DNA from: Labedaea rhizosphaerae | GTDB lineage: Bacteria > Actinomycetota > Actinomycetes > Mycobacteriales > Pseudonocardiaceae | Direction of reading: 5' to 3' | Length of the DNA: 64,000 nt | NCBI RefSeq assembly: GCF_004362825.1 | Contig: NZ_SNXZ01000002.1 | Span: 1,544,340 to 1,608,339, forward strand | Shown: positions 1 to 9,105 of the stretch, one piece after another | Position numbering within the stretch: position 1 is the first letter of the stretch | How the letters are laid out: each line of letters begins with the position of its first letter | Position numbers and translations under genes: made by a program | The notes under the pieces: model-generated | The model's database searches: none | Told to the model about the DNA's origin: nothing | What the model saw: only the letters and a program-made list of their open reading frames with translations

Positions 1-1617
1 CGTCGTGCCGACGACGACCACCGCCGCGTCCGCCGACCGGGCCAGGGAAACGGCCTCGGCCAGCAACCGGTCCTCGTCGACCGGTGGCGGGTCGGCCGCC
101 AGCACGCACGCGCGCCCGGAATCGGGGTCCACGGCACGGCTCGCCACGAGGTGCACTTCCGTGCCCTTGACCAGTTCGACCACGGCCGACCGGTAAGGCG
201 GGGTCAGGTGCACCACCGCGGGATCGTCGGTGTCGCGAGGCACGTCCTCGTCGACCAGCAAGTGGTCGTCCGCCCGCAGCGTCACCCGGTTCCACCCGGC
301 CACGGACACCGTCCACGGCCCCGACACCTCCGGCCGCAGCACCGCGTGCAGCTCCACGGTGGCGGCGCCCGCCACCAGGGTCGGCTCCAGCACCCGGCCC
401 GTGTGCCGGTGCTCGGTCAGCAGTTCACGGCCCGACACGTCCAGCACACGCACCCGCACGGCGTCGACCGGCGTCGGTCCTTCGTCGAGCCGGACGCCAG
501 GCGCGGCGCAAACGTCGGTCAGGAACGGCAAAGCCGCCCGCAGTCCATCCACGAGCGACACCACGTGCGATGGGTAGACCCCTGCGCTCCCACCACCTTG
601 AGCCCGAGGAGTGGCCGCCTTCGGCCCGAGCACGGCCAGCATGCGCACGCTGCCCAGCGGCAACGTCTCGTTCCTGTTGTGCAGCAGCACCGTCCCGGCG
701 GCCACCGCCTTGCGCAGCACCGTGCGCGGCAGCGACGGCTCGATCCGGCGACGGGTGCGCCGGCCCAGCGCTCCACACCACCGCGCCAACTCGAGCAACC
801 GCCGCACCTTGTCGTCCACAACGGACTCATCGAGCTCGCCGGACCGCACGGCGGCAACCAGGGCGTGACCCCAAGGACCGTCCGGCATCGCCAGGTCGAG
901 CCCGGCCGCGGCGGGGTCCAGCGACCGCACGGCGCCCCAGTCGGACACGACCACACCCTCGAAGCCCCACTCGTCCTTGAGCACCGAACGCAGCATCGGG
1001 TGCGACGACATGGGGTGACCGCCGACCCCGCCGTACGCGGTCATCACCACCCGCACGCCCGCGCGCACGGCCGCCTCGAACGGCGCCAGGTAGACCTCGC
1101 GCAGCGCACGCTCGTCCACCCGCACGTCCACGCCGAGCCGTCCGGTCTCGGAGTCGTTGGCCACCAAGTGCTTCGCCGTGGCCGCGACCCCGCCCGCCTG
1201 GATGGCGCGCACCAGCGCGGCGCCGGTCCGGGCGGCGAGCAGCGGGTCCTCGGCGAAGCACTCGAAGTGCCGGCCCGACAACGGCGACCGGTGCAGGTTC
1301 AGCGTCGGCGCGAGCACCACGTGCACACCCTTGCGGTGCGCCTCGGCGGCCAGCAGCCCGCCGAGGGCGGTGGCCGTCGCCGCGTCCCACGACGCGGCCA
1401 CCGCGATGGGTGCGGGCAGCAGGATCGAGTTGGCCCGCTCGTCCCAGCCCTCACCGCGCACCCCGGCCGGGCCGTCGGAGAACACCACCGGCCGCAACCC
1501 GATGTCCGGCTCGGCCGCGGTCCGCCACACGTCGGCGCCGGTCAGCAGCGCGACCTTCGCGGGCAGGTCGAGCTTCTCCACCAGCAGCTCCGACTCCGGA
1601 GAGCGCTCTCCGTTCAC
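1..1617 (-). CDS. GH3 family beta-glucosidase, C-terminus beyond left edge
   Basis: A glycoside hydrolase family 3 enzyme that would release glucose or related sugars from beta-linked oligosaccharides. The frame stays open to base 1, giving 539 codons of a protein usually near 800 residues. Visible are the TIM-barrel motifs FSDGPAGVRG, KHLVAND and VVSDWGA, whose Asp (about residue 226) is the expected nucleophile, then the start of the GH3 C-domain with a PA14-like insert near residues 390-480. No signal peptide is seen, so a cytoplasmic enzyme is likely. The GTG start overlaps the stop of the upstream glycosidase gene by four bases (GTGA), implying coupled translation. An AGAGCGCTCT-core palindrome lies inside the first codons. 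Family is clear; substrate is not. Confidence 0.88.
   Translation of the reverse strand, partial: MNGERSPESELLVEKLDLPAKVALLTGADVWRTAAEPDIGLRPVVFSDGPAGVRGEGWDERANSILLPAPIAVAASWDAATATALGGLLAAEAHRKGVHVVLAPTLNLHRSPLSGRHFECFAEDPLLAARTGAALVRAIQAGGVAATAKHLVANDSETGRLGVDVRVDERALREVYLAPFEAAVRAGVRVVMTAYGGVGGHPMSSHPMLRSVLKDEWGFEGVVVSDWGAVRSLDPAAAGLDLAMPDGPWGHALVAAVRSGELDESVVDDKVRRLLELARWCGALGRRTRRRIEPSLPRTVLRKAVAAGTVLLHNRNETLPLGSVRMLAVLGPKAATPRAQGGGSAGVYPSHVVSLVDGLRAALPFLTDVCAAPGVRLDEGPTPVDAVRVRVLDVSGRELLTEHRHTGRVLEPTLVAGAATVELHAVLRPEVSGPWTVSVAGWNRVTLRADDHLLVDEDVPRDTDDPAVVHLTPPYRSAVVELVKGTEVHLVASRAVDPDSGRACVLAADPPPVDEDRLLAEAVSLARSADAAVVVVGTT
1597..1612. promoter_or_regulatory. Intragenic LacI-type operator copy
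   Basis: A perfect 16-base palindrome, CGGAGAGCGCTCTCCG, shares its 14-base centre with the two operators at 3373-3388 and 3478-3493. It lies in codons 2-7 of the GH3 gene, about 1.8 kb from the promoter. It may let a LacI-family repressor loop DNA or block elongation into the second gene. Function is inferred from sequence alone. Confidence 0.5.
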
Positions 1618-3341
1618 CGGCGGTACACGCCGAACTCGTACAGCGAGTAGCCCCACGCGGTGCCGCGCTGGGTGCAGTACACGCGCACGTACCGGCCGGT
1701 GCCGGCCACGTCGAAGTCGTCCGAGCCGCCGTCGCCGTTGGCCGTCGAGTACACGTCGTGCCAGTCGGAGCCGTTGTCCGACACCTGGACCTGGTACGCC
1801 TTGCCGAAGGCCGACTCCCACACCAGTTGCACGTGGTCGAAGCTCTGGCTCGACCCGAGGTCGACCTGCACCCACTGCGGGTCGCTCCAGTCGCTGGCCC
1901 AGCGCGTGCTCGTGTTGCCGTCGACGGTGTTGGACGGCGGGTACGGCGCGCCGTCACCCTGCTGCTGGTACGACGACGCCGTGGCTGCCTTGCCCCGCGC
2001 GATGTTCGTGCCCTGCACCGGTGGTGCGACCACCCGCAGCGAGCGGGCCTCGATGCCGATGTTGCCGTGGCCGTCGCGGGCGTAGAGGTAGAGCTTCCAG
2101 ACGCCGAGCATCTGCGGCGCGGTCACGGTGAACGGGCCGCCACCGGTGAAACTCGCCGCGATCACGCCACCGGATCCGTTGATGTACTTGGAGTTCAGTC
2201 CCATCGTGTACGTGATCGGGTCGCCATCGGGGTCGCGCACGGCGGCGTCGACCGTGAACGTGCCGCCTGCCGGGACCGAGGTGCTGTTGCCGAGCGACAT
2301 CGACGAGATCACCGGCGGGGTGTTGCCCGCGGGCGCGCCGCCGTAGATGTCGCGCACGGCGTAGTACGAGAGCCGCTTCTCGTTGTTGGGGATCAGGTTG
2401 AACCACACGCCGCCGAAGTCGCGCTCGGTGCCGTAGTGGAACAGCGTGGCGCCGAGCGCGACGCCGGTGTGCCCGGTGATGCACGACCACGCGTGCCGGT
2501 AGGCGTCGGCCTTGGCCGTGTCAGCGGGCTCGTCGGGCACGCCGTTGGCGTCGTTCGGCGTCTCCCACTCCCCGGCCGGGCCGCCCTCGGTGACGATGTA
2601 GGGCTTGGTGTAGCCGCCGTTGATCCAGTCCTGCTTGATGTTGCAGACCGCGCCGTAGGAGTTGACGGCGTAGAGGTCGAGGTCGGGTGCGTTCGCCTTG
2701 AGGTAGGGCCAGGCGCCGGTCCAGGCGTCGGTCGAGGTGACCGGGTGGTTCGGGTCGATGCCGTGGATCGCTTGCGCCGCTTGGTTGACGAACTGCGCGT
2801 AGGCCGTGCGTTGCGCTTCGAGCTCGCTGCCGGAGAAGCAGTTCTGCATGCCGAGGATCGACTCGTTGCCGACGTCCCAGAGCAGCACGCCCGGGTTGTC
2901 GCGGTACGCGGTGACCCACTTGGTGATCTCGTTCAGCATGGTGGACTTGTAGTTCGCGTCGGTCACGTAGTTGACGCAACCGCCGCTACCCGGGCCGCCG
3001 CCCGGCTGCAGCCAGAATCCCGCGACGACGCGGATCCCGTTGGCTGCGGCGGCGTCGAACAGCGGCGCCGACGTGCCGTCGGTGCCCCACGTGCGGATCG
3101 TGTTCACGCCCATGGCGTGCAGGTCGGGCATCCGACTCGCCGCCTCGCTGACCGGCGGCCCCCACGTGAGGCCCTTGACCGTGTACGGCTGGCCGTTCAC
3201 GGTGAGGCGCCAATTGCCCTGGCTGCCGGCCACCGCTACCGTGCCACCGGCCCGGATCCCTTGGGGCGCGGCGGAACCCGGTGGCGCCAACACGACGAGG
3301 CCGAGCAAGGCGAACAAGGCGATCAGGCGGAACCGGGACAT
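1614..3341 (-). CDS. Secreted TIM-barrel glycosidase with C-terminal discoidin (F5/8C) domain
   Basis: A 575-residue exported glycoside hydrolase. Residues 1-25 form a signal peptide ending GSA|AP. Residues 27-360 are a clan GH-A type barrel of the GH2/GH5-like kind, with the acid/base Glu in WDVGNE (E160) and the likely nucleophile in VTEGG (E252). An Ig-like segment (about 365-430) and an F5/8 type C carbohydrate-binding domain (about 440-575) follow. The ATG at 3341 has GAGGAGA just upstream. It is the first gene of a two-gene unit with the GH3 enzyme, so secreted cleavage followed by intracellular glucosidase action is a sensible reading. The exact GH family and polysaccharide are not readable by eye. 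Confidence 0.8.
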   Translation of the reverse strand: MSRFRLIALFALLGLVVLAPPGSAAPQGIRAGGTVAVAGSQGNWRLTVNGQPYTVKGLTWGPPVSEAASRMPDLHAMGVNTIRTWGTDGTSAPLFDAAAANGIRVVAGFWLQPGGGPGSGGCVNYVTDANYKSTMLNEITKWVTAYRDNPGVLLWDVGNESILGMQNCFSGSELEAQRTAYAQFVNQAAQAIHGIDPNHPVTSTDAWTGAWPYLKANAPDLDLYAVNSYGAVCNIKQDWINGGYTKPYIVTEGGPAGEWETPNDANGVPDEPADTAKADAYRHAWSCITGHTGVALGATLFHYGTERDFGGVWFNLIPNNEKRLSYYAVRDIYGGAPAGNTPPVISSMSLGNSTSVPAGGTFTVDAAVRDPDGDPITYTMGLNSKYINGSGGVIAASFTGGGPFTVTAPQMLGVWKLYLYARDGHGNIGIEARSLRVVAPPVQGTNIARGKAATASSYQQQGDGAPYPPSNTVDGNTSTRWASDWSDPQWVQVDLGSSQSFDHVQLVWESAFGKAYQVQVSDNGSDWHDVYSTANGDGGSDDFDVAGTGRYVRVYCTQRGTAWGYSLYEFGVYRR

Positions 3342-3372
3342 GGCGTCTCCTCGCGAACCGGCGGGCGATCTT

Positions 3373-3388
3373 GGGAGAGCGCTCTCCC
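3373..3388. promoter_or_regulatory. LacI-family operator, leftward promoter
   Basis: Perfect palindrome GGGAGAGCGCTCTCCC placed at about +2 to +17 of the predicted leftward start site. It resembles CebR/LacI-family operators with a central GCGC. It would repress the glycosidase pair until an inducing sugar is present. The repressor gene is not next to it in this window. Confidence 0.7.
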
Positions 3389-3396
3389 GCTTCCCG

Positions 3397-3426
3397 AGTG
3401 TTCCCATGGCGCTGCCCGAGTGTCAA
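3397..3426 (-). promoter_or_regulatory. Promoter of the glycosidase operon
   Basis: On the minus strand a perfect TTGACA (3426-3421) is followed after 18 bases by AACACT (3402-3397), a fair -10. The expected start near 3390 abuts the operator at 3373-3388. Confidence 0.55.
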
Positions 3427-3444
3427 GACCACGCGACATATGCC

Positions 3445-3474
3445 TTGACAACGGTGAACGAACGGCCCCATGCT
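3445..3474 (+). promoter_or_regulatory. Promoter of the DUF1996 gene
   Basis: A perfect TTGACA (3445-3450) and CATGCT (3469-3474) are separated by 18 bases. The expected start near 3481 lies inside the operator at 3478-3493. This mirrors the leftward promoter, so one repressor could control both directions. Confidence 0.55.
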
Positions 3475-3477
3475 GCT

Positions 3478-3493
3478 GGGAGAGCGCTCTCCC
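3478..3493. promoter_or_regulatory. LacI-family operator, rightward promoter
   Basis: The same perfect palindrome as at 3373-3388 (GGGAGAGCGCTCTCCC) covers the predicted start site of the rightward gene. Centres of the two copies are 105 bases apart, about ten helical turns, which suits looping by a tetramer or two dimers. Confidence 0.7.
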
Positions 3494-3522
3494 ACGGTCC
3501 AGTTTCCTACTCAGGAGGATCC

Positions 3523-4470
3523 GTGTCCGGAAAACGCATGCTTGCTGCCGTGGGAGCGGCGGCAGTGGTCGCGGCCGTAACAACAGTCGCGATGGCCGGT
3601 CATCCGGCCGCCCGCGCCGACGACCTCGTCACCCACCACGAATTCCAGGTCGACTGCCTGATCAACCACCACCAACCCGACGACCCGATCGTGTTCCCCG
3701 GCCTGCCGGGCGCCTCGCACGACCACACCTTCGTCGGCAACAACACGACCAACGCCACCAGCACCCTGCAGTCGTTGCTGGGCGCCGGGGCCGGCGCCAC
3801 GTCGTGCCTGAACCCCGACGACCTGTCCGCCTACTGGTTCCCGACCGCGTTCAACGGCGACACGCCGGTGCTGTCGACGTGGCGGCAAACGATCTACTAC
3901 AAGTCCGGCATCCTGGACTACACCAAGGTCGTGCCGTTCCCGCAGGGGCTGAAGTTCGTCGTGGGCAGCCCGGCGGCGACCATCGACGAGTTCCGCACCT
4001 CCCCCGGCGCGGTCGAGGGCTTCGAGTGCGGCGACAGCACCCACAACTGGGACATCCCCGCGTACTGCGTCGACGGCAGCCAGCTCAACGTCCGGTTCCA
4101 GGCACCGAGTTGCTGGGACGGGGTGCACCTGGACTCCGCGGACCACAAGAGCCACATGGCTTATCCCAGCCTCCCCAACGGTGGCGGGGTCTGCCCAGCC
4201 GATCACCCGGTCGCGGTGCCGATGCTGGAGTTCAAGATCGCGTTCCCGGTCAGCGGCGACATGTCGCGCGTGCACCTGGCCAGCGGTCGCGGGTACTCGT
4301 GGCACTACGACTTCTTCAACGCCTGGGACCCGCCCACGCTCGCCGCCCTGGTGACGCACTGCATCAACGGCGGCCTGCAGTGCGACTCGCGCGGGTTCGA
4401 CCTGTACAAACCCGACCGCGGCGCCGCGCTCGGCGACAACTACCGGTTGCCCGGCCGGCCCGATGTGTGA
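3523..4470 (+). CDS. Secreted DUF1996 protein
   Basis: A 315-residue exported protein of the DUF1996 family, common in fungi and actinomycetes and of unproven function. The GTG at 3523 has AGGAGGA eight bases upstream. Residues 1-31 are a signal peptide. The mature part shows family motifs such as DHTFVGNN, DDLSAYWFP, and HKSHMAYP, rich in His, Asp and aromatic residues. Because it shares the operator with the glycosidase pair, a role in polysaccharide breakdown or binding is inferred. Its end overlaps the next gene by eight bases. Confidence 0.8.
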   Translation: MSGKRMLAAVGAAAVVAAVTTVAMAGHPAARADDLVTHHEFQVDCLINHHQPDDPIVFPGLPGASHDHTFVGNNTTNATSTLQSLLGAGAGATSCLNPDDLSAYWFPTAFNGDTPVLSTWRQTIYYKSGILDYTKVVPFPQGLKFVVGSPAATIDEFRTSPGAVEGFECGDSTHNWDIPAYCVDGSQLNVRFQAPSCWDGVHLDSADHKSHMAYPSLPNGGGVCPADHPVAVPMLEFKIAFPVSGDMSRVHLASGRGYSWHYDFFNAWDPPTLAALVTHCINGGLQCDSRGFDLYKPDRGAALGDNYRLPGRPDV

Positions 4471-5035
4471 GCAACCGGCCCGCCGCGCCGCGCTTCGGCG
4501 CGGCGGGCCGCTCGCCCTTCTCCTGGTGCTGCTCGTCGCATGTGGACCCGGCGGCACGGCCGCACCCATGGGGTCCACGGCACCTGACCCCGCGTTCAAC
4601 GCCACCGACACGGCCTGGCTGCAGCTGATGATCCCGATGACCGAGCACATGGCCGACGCACTCGCGCTGGCCGCCGACCACAGCGACGACCCGGGCCTGC
4701 GTGGGCTGGCCGCGGCCGTGCTGATCGAACACCGCGCCGAACTCGATCGGCTGCGGGCGTTGCGGGTGGCGGCCGGGCTGCCGGACACCGACGTGCACGC
4801 GGGCCACCGGATGCCCGGCATGGTCACCGCGGCCGACCTCATCGTGTTGCGTGCCGATCACGGCGCCGAGTTCGACCGGCACCTGCGGCCGCTGCTCGAC
4901 GAACACCTCGCCCAAAGCGGCGTGCTGGCCACCGGCGAACTGGCGAACGGGCAGCAGCAAGGCGTGAAATCGCTGGCGCGGGCGATCGAACGGAATCGAT
5001 CCCAGGAGCGCGAACGGTTGCGAGCGCTGCACTGA
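4463..5035 (+). CDS. DUF305 lipoprotein
   Basis: A 190-residue lipoprotein of the DUF305 family (four-helix ferritin-like fold, often found with metal-related functions). The lipobox LLVAC places the acylated Cys at residue 27. The family segment begins at MIPMTEHMADAL, where most relatives have MIPHHQ, so the usual His pair is reduced to one. Later His residues (HAGH, LRADH) remain. The ATG start lies inside the DUF1996 gene, so the two are probably translated together. No partner shows a metal role. Confidence 0.7.
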   Translation: MCEQPARRAALRRGGPLALLLVLLVACGPGGTAAPMGSTAPDPAFNATDTAWLQLMIPMTEHMADALALAADHSDDPGLRGLAAAVLIEHRAELDRLRALRVAAGLPDTDVHAGHRMPGMVTAADLIVLRADHGAEFDRHLRPLLDEHLAQSGVLATGELANGQQQGVKSLARAIERNRSQERERLRALH

Positions 5036-5053
5036 GCTTATGCTGTGTCCGAC

Positions 5054-6277
5054 ATGGACGAGCCGGGCGACGTTGCCAGCCGGACCGCGAAATCCTTGGT
5101 TGCCAAGGTGTTGACACGGGTGCCGGAACTGACCGACGCCCTGGTGCGGATCATCGGCGAGCAGAACAGCGGCTACGAGCGGGTCGGCGTGGTGCCGCCG
5201 GAGGACCTGTGGCGCTCCTGCCACGACAACATCACGCGGGTGCTGCAACTGATCGCGTCCGCCGCTGAGAACAACAGCAACGGGAAAGAACCGTACGACG
5301 CCGCCCGAGCGACCGGCAGGCACCGTGCGGAGCAGCGGATGCCGCTCGACGACGTGCTGCGGTCCTTCCGGCTCGGCGGCCGGCTGATCTGGGAGTCGCT
5401 GATCGAGGAGGCCCGCAAGGACGGGCACGTCGACCAGGGCGAGCTGGTCGACATGGCGACGTGGGTCTGGCAGGTGGTCGACGCGACGTCGGCGCAGGTG
5501 GCCACGGCCTACCACCAGACCGAGCGTGAACTGGTGCGGGTCGACGAGCGGCGCCGGGCCACGCTCTGGGAGGGCCTGCTGCACGGGCGGGCCAAGGACC
5601 TCGCGTTCGCGCTGGAGGCGGCGCGGATCATCGAGGTGCCCCTCGAAGGCCGGTATGCCGTCGTCGTGATCGATGTGGACACCGGCGACGAGCGCACCGG
5701 CCCGGCGCTGGCGCAACGGCTCTGCGTGGCTGGCATCGACTCCGCGTGGCAGGTGCGCACCAACACGCTCGTCGGGGTGCTGTCGCTGGGCACGGTCGAC
5801 CTCGACAAGGCGCACGCCGTGCTGGCCAAGCACGTCAAGGCGCGGGCGGGGCTGTCGCTCGAGGTCTCCGGGCTCGCCGACGCCGACACCGCGTACCGGC
5901 AGGCCGTGCTGGCCCGCAACACGATCACCCCGGGCAAGATCGAGGTCGCCGCGATGAGCCAGCGGCTGCCGGAGGCGCTGTTGCTGAGCGCACCGGAGAT
6001 CGCCGGGCACCTGGTCGACCGCCGCCTCGGGCCGCTGCTGCGCGTGCCGCTGGCCGAACGACGGCTCCTGCTGGACACGCTGGCGGCGTGGTTGGCCACC
6101 GGCGGCTCGATCAGCGCGACCGCGAAAGCCGCGCACTGCCACCGCAACACGGTGATCAACCGCATCCGCCGCATCGAGTCCATCACCGGCCAGCGGCTCG
6201 ACGACCCGACGGCGACCGTCGAGTTGACCTTGGCGCTGCGGGCTTCCTGGCTGCTGCCACCCGGCCCGCTGGCCTGA
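5054..6277 (+). CDS. PucR-type helix-turn-helix regulator
   Basis: A 407-residue transcription regulator of the PucR/CdaR class. An all-helical sensing region fills residues 20-200 and a GGDEF-like middle domain follows. The C-terminal HTH_30 (about 350-390) shows TAKAAHCHRNTVINRI. The TATGCT hexamer at 5039-5044 suits a leaderless mRNA beginning at the ATG at 5054 better than the GTG at 5045, which abuts the hexamer. Its stop is directly adjacent to the stop of the convergent next gene. No target operon is obvious; the IorAB-type genes are the nearest candidates. Confidence 0.75.
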   Translation: MDEPGDVASRTAKSLVAKVLTRVPELTDALVRIIGEQNSGYERVGVVPPEDLWRSCHDNITRVLQLIASAAENNSNGKEPYDAARATGRHRAEQRMPLDDVLRSFRLGGRLIWESLIEEARKDGHVDQGELVDMATWVWQVVDATSAQVATAYHQTERELVRVDERRRATLWEGLLHGRAKDLAFALEAARIIEVPLEGRYAVVVIDVDTGDERTGPALAQRLCVAGIDSAWQVRTNTLVGVLSLGTVDLDKAHAVLAKHVKARAGLSLEVSGLADADTAYRQAVLARNTITPGKIEVAAMSQRLPEALLLSAPEIAGHLVDRRLGPLLRVPLAERRLLLDTLAAWLATGGSISATAKAAHCHRNTVINRIRRIESITGQRLDDPTATVELTLALRASWLLPPGPLA

Positions 6278-6613
6278 TCAATCCTCTTCGAGCGGCTCGT
6301 CGCTGTAGCGGAACCACGCCCGGTCACCGTCGATGTGCAGCCAGAACTCGGCCACCGGTCCATCAGGCGCGACGAAGGTCATCGTCTCCTCGATGGTCCG
6401 GGTCGCCCAGGCGCGCCGCTGCTCGTCCGCGCGGTCGCGCAGGGCATCGAAGAGTTCCTTCACCGCGGCAAAGCCCGGCCGCGCGGTGAACCGGCCGACG
6501 AGCCAGGGGAAGTCACCGTCCGGGGTCAGGTGGACCTCGCCGAGGACCTCGTCCCCGCGCTTCAGCAGCCACGCACCGCCCTGCTCGCTCACAGGCGAAG
6601 GATCGCAGGTCAC
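6278..6613 (-). CDS. Small conserved hypothetical protein
   Basis: About 111 residues, soluble, acidic C-terminus (EPLEED). I recognise no named domain. The segment WLLKRGDEVLGEV followed by DFPWLVGRFTARPGF looks like a small actinobacterial family of unknown role. The GTG at 6613 has GGGG three bases upstream; a GTG at 6643 would add ten residues. It is convergent with the PucR gene with no space between stops. Confidence 0.6.
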   Translation of the reverse strand: MTCDPSPVSEQGGAWLLKRGDEVLGEVHLTPDGDFPWLVGRFTARPGFAAVKELFDALRDRADEQRRAWATRTIEETMTFVAPDGPVAEFWLHIDGDRAWFRYSDEPLEED

Positions 6614-6770
6614 GGCCCCAGCCTCGCACTGTGCACGGTGCACAACGCCGATAGGCCAAATGTAGGCACGGCGTTGCTACCGACGCCGTGTACGAGGTGA
6701 CACACTCCGCGTTCAGAGCATCCCCTCGGCCACCACCTGCTCACCCGCTGTGAGCGGAGAGGACGTCCCC

Positions 6771-9095
6771 ATGGCAGCCCCCGGGCGCCCCATGCCGGGC
6801 ACCGACCCCACCGAAGTGCACCGCCGCAAGTTCCTCGGTTATCTCGTCGCCGCCCCGACGCTCGCCGTCGGCGTGCAGTTGTTCGCCTCTTCCGCCAAGG
6901 CAGACGCGGCGATCCCGACCCTCCCGCAGCCCGAGGACATCCTCGACCTCGGCGACGCGCAGAACCTCGCCGCGCTGCCCACCTCCGGGCTGATCTCCGT
7001 CGAGATCAACACGGACGGCACCGCGTCGTTCGCGCTGCCGCGCGCCGAAGTCGGCCAGGGCATGACCACGACGGCGGCCATGCTGATTGCCGAGGAGCTG
7101 GACCTGCCGCTGGACAAGGTGCACATCACCCTTGCCGACGCGCGACCCGAGCTGATGATGAACCAGCTCACCGGCGGCTCCAACTCGGTGCGCAGCATGT
7201 ACACCCCGATCCGCACCGCCGCGGCGATCGCCCGCGCGCAGCTGGTGAACACGGCCGCGAAGCAGTGGGGCGTCCCCGCGTCCCAGCTGACCACAAAGGA
7301 CGGTGTGGTCGCGCACAAGTCCGGGCGCAGCGCGCACTACGGCGAGCTGACCAAAGCGGCGGCGAGCACCACGACCACGGTCGCCGCCGACGTGACGCTC
7401 AAGAAGAGCGCGGACTTCACGATCGTCGGTACGCCGCAGAACCGCATCGACGCCCGTGACATCGTCACCGGGCGCAAGGTCTTCGCGATGGACATGAAGG
7501 TGCCGGGCGCCCTGCCGGCCATGGTCCGCCGCCCGCCGACCATCAACGGCACGGTGAAGTCGATCAACAACAAGGCCGCGGTGCTCGCCATGCCCGGCGT
7601 CACCGACGTCGCGGCGATCACCTACGGCGTCGGCGTGCGGGCGCAGACCTTCGGCCAGTGCATCGACGCGTTGCGCGCGCTCGACGTCACGTGGGGTCCG
7701 GGCACGGTGGACAAGGAGTCCGACGCGACCGTGCTGCAGAAGCTCAAGGCCGCGACGCTGCCGCTGGCCGTGCCGCCGCTGGGTGCGCTGAGCGTGGACG
7801 CGGAGTTCGTCTTCAACTTCGCGAGCAACGCGGCGCTGGAGCCCGACAACGCGATCGCCGACGTCCGCTCCGACAGCGCCGAGATCTGGTCGAGCCTGAA
7901 GATCCCGATCACCGCGAAGGAAGACATCGCGGCGATGCTGGGCATGCCGCTGGACAAGGTCAAGGTGCACGTGGTCACCGGCGGCGGCTCGTTCGGCCGG
8001 CACCTGTTCCACAACGTCGCCGCCGAAGCCGCCGAGTTCTCCAAGAAGATCGGCAAGCCGGTCAAGCTGATGTGGTCGCGCACCGACGACTTCCGCCAGG
8101 GCCGCACCCACCCGATGAGCATCAACCGGGTCCGCGCCACGCACCTGCTGGGCAACGTGCTCACGTTCGAGCAGCGGCACACCAGCGTGCAGACCGATTT
8201 CAGCCACGGCCTGGGCGAGGTGCTGACGGCGACCGCGGCCCGGCTGCCGGTCGGCGGCAACCTCAGCTTCGCCGAGACGATCTTCCTGCTGACCCAGTCG
8301 GTGCCCTACAACTTCGGTGTCGTCACCCAGCTGCTCAACGAGATCCCGTTGCGGTTCAACACGGGCAGCATGCGCAACATCTACTCGCCGAACGTGGTGA
8401 CCGCGCTGGAGCTGGTGGTCGACGAGCTGGCCAAGAAGATGGGCAAGGACCCGGTGGCGTTCCGCCGGTCCTTCCTGCGCGACGCCAAGCTGCGTGCGGT
8501 GCTCGACAAGGCCGTCGAGGTCGGCCAGTGGGGCCGGGCGCTGCCCAAGGGCGTGGCGCAGGGCATCGCCGTGCACTCGGAGTACCGCGGCGCGGTCGCG
8601 GTGCTCACCGAGGTCGACTGCCGCCCGGAGACGGTCAACCGGCCGGTGCCGACCAGCGAGGGCGTGACCGGGCCACGGGTCACCAAGGCGACGATCGTGG
8701 TGGACGCGGGCCTGCCGCTGAACCCGAAGGGCCTCGAGGCGCAGATGATCGGGGGGATGAACGACGCCATCGCGATCATCCTGACCTCCAGCCTGCACAT
8801 CAAGGACGGCCTGCCGCTGGAAGGCAGCTGGGACAACTACTTCTACACGCGCCAGTGGAACACCCCGCCCGAGGTCAACGTCGTCATCATGCCAGCGAAC
8901 AGCGAGACCCCGAGCGGTGCGGGCGAGCTGGCGGTGGCCCCGGTGGCCGCGTCCGTGGCGTGTGCGTACGCGCGGGCCGTGGGCAAGATGCCGACCACGT
9001 TCCCGATCAACCACGGGACGCTGAGCTTCGAGCCGCTGCCCCTGGAACCGTCCACCCCGCAGTCGCCCACCGACGGCCTCGACCACACCTTCTGA
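6771..9095 (+). CDS. iorB: Exported molybdenum hydroxylase large subunit, IorB-type
   Basis: A 774-residue molybdopterin-binding subunit of the xanthine oxidase superfamily, closest in style to isoquinoline 1-oxidoreductase beta subunit. A twin-arginine signal (HRRKFLGYLVAA, Arg 18-19) starts the protein, so it is probably folded with cofactor and exported. Moco-contact motifs include GQGMTT near residue 100, GGGSFGR near 405 and the C-terminal SGAGEL with the catalytic Glu. GAGAGG precedes the ATG. The 2Fe-2S subunit gene follows 10 bases later, and no FAD subunit is present. IorAB enzymes pass electrons to membrane acceptors. The substrate is unknown. Confidence 0.85.
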   Translation: MAAPGRPMPGTDPTEVHRRKFLGYLVAAPTLAVGVQLFASSAKADAAIPTLPQPEDILDLGDAQNLAALPTSGLISVEINTDGTASFALPRAEVGQGMTTTAAMLIAEELDLPLDKVHITLADARPELMMNQLTGGSNSVRSMYTPIRTAAAIARAQLVNTAAKQWGVPASQLTTKDGVVAHKSGRSAHYGELTKAAASTTTTVAADVTLKKSADFTIVGTPQNRIDARDIVTGRKVFAMDMKVPGALPAMVRRPPTINGTVKSINNKAAVLAMPGVTDVAAITYGVGVRAQTFGQCIDALRALDVTWGPGTVDKESDATVLQKLKAATLPLAVPPLGALSVDAEFVFNFASNAALEPDNAIADVRSDSAEIWSSLKIPITAKEDIAAMLGMPLDKVKVHVVTGGGSFGRHLFHNVAAEAAEFSKKIGKPVKLMWSRTDDFRQGRTHPMSINRVRATHLLGNVLTFEQRHTSVQTDFSHGLGEVLTATAARLPVGGNLSFAETIFLLTQSVPYNFGVVTQLLNEIPLRFNTGSMRNIYSPNVVTALELVVDELAKKMGKDPVAFRRSFLRDAKLRAVLDKAVEVGQWGRALPKGVAQGIAVHSEYRGAVAVLTEVDCRPETVNRPVPTSEGVTGPRVTKATIVVDAGLPLNPKGLEAQMIGGMNDAIAIILTSSLHIKDGLPLEGSWDNYFYTRQWNTPPEVNVVIMPANSETPSGAGELAVAPVAASVACAYARAVGKMPTTFPINHGTLSFEPLPLEPSTPQSPTDGLDHTF

Positions 9096-9105
9096 GGAGT
9101 CTTCC

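Noticed and set aside
151..4628. Very long open frames on the plus strand opposite the glycosidase genes
   Set aside because: They are Arg/Pro/His-rich translations of GC-rich antisense sequence with no domain; the minus-strand frames hold full GH3 and GH-A motifs.
6631..6646. Repeated GTGCAC near 6.63 kb as an operator
   Set aside because: Short, and it overlaps possible start codons of the small gene; no partner site or regulator suggests function.
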